Source: Kiritimatiellia bacterium (GTDB lineage Bacteria > Verrucomicrobiota > Kiritimatiellia > RFP12 > UBA1067). Taken from it: a DNA stretch of 6,029 bases. The DNA is taken from the NCBI GenBank assembly GCA_017965685.1, contig JAGCPM010000069.1:1-6029 (forward strand), read 5' to 3'. Positions 5,302 to 6,029 of this stretch are shown here, piece after piece. Within the stretch, counting starts at the first letter, position 1; each line of letters opens with the position of its first letter. The notes under the pieces are model-generated. The model was not told the DNA's origin and searched no databases. It saw nothing but the letters and a program-made list of their open reading frames with translations. A program made the position numbers and the translations under genes.

Positions 5302-6029
5302 AGTTTCTGACCGTAGATGTCGGCAACACATCCACCGCCGTGGCGTTCTGGAACAGCGGCCGCGTTTCGTGCGTTTCGCACCATGACGGAGGCTTCGCGG
5401 AAGCCGCCGCCGCCGCAGAAAAACTGATAGCCTCCCGAAAGCCAGATGCGATTGCGTACGTTTCCGTTGTGCCTAAGGCGGATCATCAATGGAAGCGCTT
5501 CGCAAAACGCCATGCTCTGCCCCTGAAAGCAGTGGACTGGCGCAATGCGGATCTGAAACTCGACTATCCCGAACCCGAGACTATCGGCGCGGATCGTCTG
5601 GCCGATGCGGCGGGCGCGATAGACAAGTACGGCAGCGGCATTGTCGTGATGGATTTCGGCACGGCGCTGACCGCAGCAGTCATCACAAAAGACGGCGTTT
5701 GGCGCGGCGGAGCGATTGCCCCGGGATTTCCGCTCATGCGCGATTATCTTTTCGAGCGCACCGCGAAACTGCCCCGCATGAAACTCGGCGGAGCCAAACC
5801 CCCGAAGATCGGACGCTCGACCGAAGAGGCGATGCGTTTCGGCGCGATAGTCGGCTACCGCGGAATGGTGCGCGAGATAGTCGCGACGCTAAAGTCCAAT
5901 TTCGGCGAGGATTTCTCTCTCGTCGCGACCGGCGGATTCGCCAAATGGGTCTTGAAGGGCCTTGAATTGCCTTTCACGATAGACAGCACGTTGACATTGT
6001 ATGGAGCAGGCCTCATATGCGCAAAATCA
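5298..6029 (+). CDS. coaX: Type III pantothenate kinase (3' end beyond window)
   Basis: CoaX phosphorylates pantothenate with ATP, the first step of coenzyme A synthesis, in the cytosol; type III enzymes belong to the ASKHA (acetate/sugar kinase-Hsc70-actin) superfamily. The 244 visible residues begin MKFLTVDVGNTSTAVAFW, with the phosphate-binding DVGNT. They continue with YVSVVP (54-59), TIGADRLADAAGA (96-107, the G-x-DR motif), VVMDFGTALT (116-125, the D-x-GTA-x-T motif), GGAIAPGF (137-144), RTAKLP (154-159), IGRSTEEAMRFGAIVGY (171-187) and VATGGFA (209-215). The last visible residues, LTLYGAGLICAKS, match the usual C-terminal end, so the stop should lie within a few codons past 6029. The start is GTG overlapping the nadC stop. 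Pairing with nadC puts two cofactor pathways on one transcript. Confidence 0.95.
   Translation, partial: MKFLTVDVGNTSTAVAFWNSGRVSCVSHHDGGFAEAAAAAEKLIASRKPDAIAYVSVVPKADHQWKRFAKRHALPLKAVDWRNADLKLDYPEPETIGADRLADAAGAIDKYGSGIVVMDFGTALTAAVITKDGVWRGGAIAPGFPLMRDYLFERTAKLPRMKLGGAKPPKIGRSTEEAMRFGAIVGYRGMVREIVATLKSNFGEDFSLVATGGFAKWVLKGLELPFTIDSTLTLYGAGLICAKS
6017..6029 (+). CDS. Possible start of the next gene, overlapping the coaX end
   Basis: ATG at 6017 opens a frame reading Met-Arg-Lys-Ile to the window edge. GGAGCAGG at 6003-6010 is a suitable ribosome site 6 bases before it. An overlap of this kind fits the other coupled junctions here. Only four codons are visible, so it may be chance. Confidence 0.3.

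Noticed and set aside
4371..5513. Long open frame on the minus strand (380 codons)
   Set aside because: It lies opposite nadC and the start of coaX, both certain. The Ser/Arg/Ala-rich translation has no domain features and crosses two genes.
5489..5965. Plus-strand open frame of 158 codons within coaX
   Set aside because: It is out of frame with coaX, which holds every conserved type III pantothenate kinase motif. The alternative product is an Arg-rich shadow.

Overview
The window is a tightly packed, entirely plus-strand gene block from a GC-rich Gram-negative (diderm) bacterium. A BamD-like outer-membrane assembly protein and an LptE-like LPS-assembly lipoprotein imply an outer membrane with LPS. 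The style of the LptE and TPR proteins, and a GC-rich sequence that still uses ATA often for isoleucine (6 of 11 Ile codons in nadC), would fit the PVC superphylum (Verrucomicrobiota, Lentisphaerota or Kiritimatiellota). That placement is a guess from pattern, not a demonstrated assignment. There are no signs of mobile elements, phage, CRISPR, rRNA or tRNA.

Layout. (1) Positions 1-48 hold the last 15 codons of an unidentified gene. (2) Positions 51-830 encode a DEDDh 3'-5' exonuclease with an ExoX-type C-terminal module. (3) A near-consensus extended -10 promoter lies across the end of the exonuclease gene (813-842) and appears to start a second transcription unit. (4) That unit runs through a BamD-like periplasmic TPR protein (849-1874), the LptE-like lipoprotein (1871-2431), a stand-alone Lrp/AsnC ligand-binding (RAM) domain protein (2428-2736), a 461-residue cytosolic TPR protein (2757-4142), an 82-residue single-span membrane protein (4158-4406), nadC (4411-5301) and coaX (5298 to the window edge). 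A further gene may begin at 6017, inside the end of coaX.

Within the second unit, gaps between genes are at most 20 bases and three junctions overlap by four bases (ATGA or GTGA), so it is very likely one operon with translational coupling. Its content falls into an envelope part (bamD-like, lptE-like), an uncharacterised middle part (RAM protein, TPR protein, small membrane protein) and a cofactor part (NAD via NadC, coenzyme A via CoaX). No stretch longer than 20 bases lacks a gene.

Most of the window is ordinary housekeeping sequence. The most unusual signals are the promoter whose predicted start point coincides with the best ATG of the BamD-like gene (possible leaderless mRNA), the TPR/small-membrane-protein pair of unknown function, and the RAM-only protein placed in an envelope operon. 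I do not see evidence for an exotic new system.
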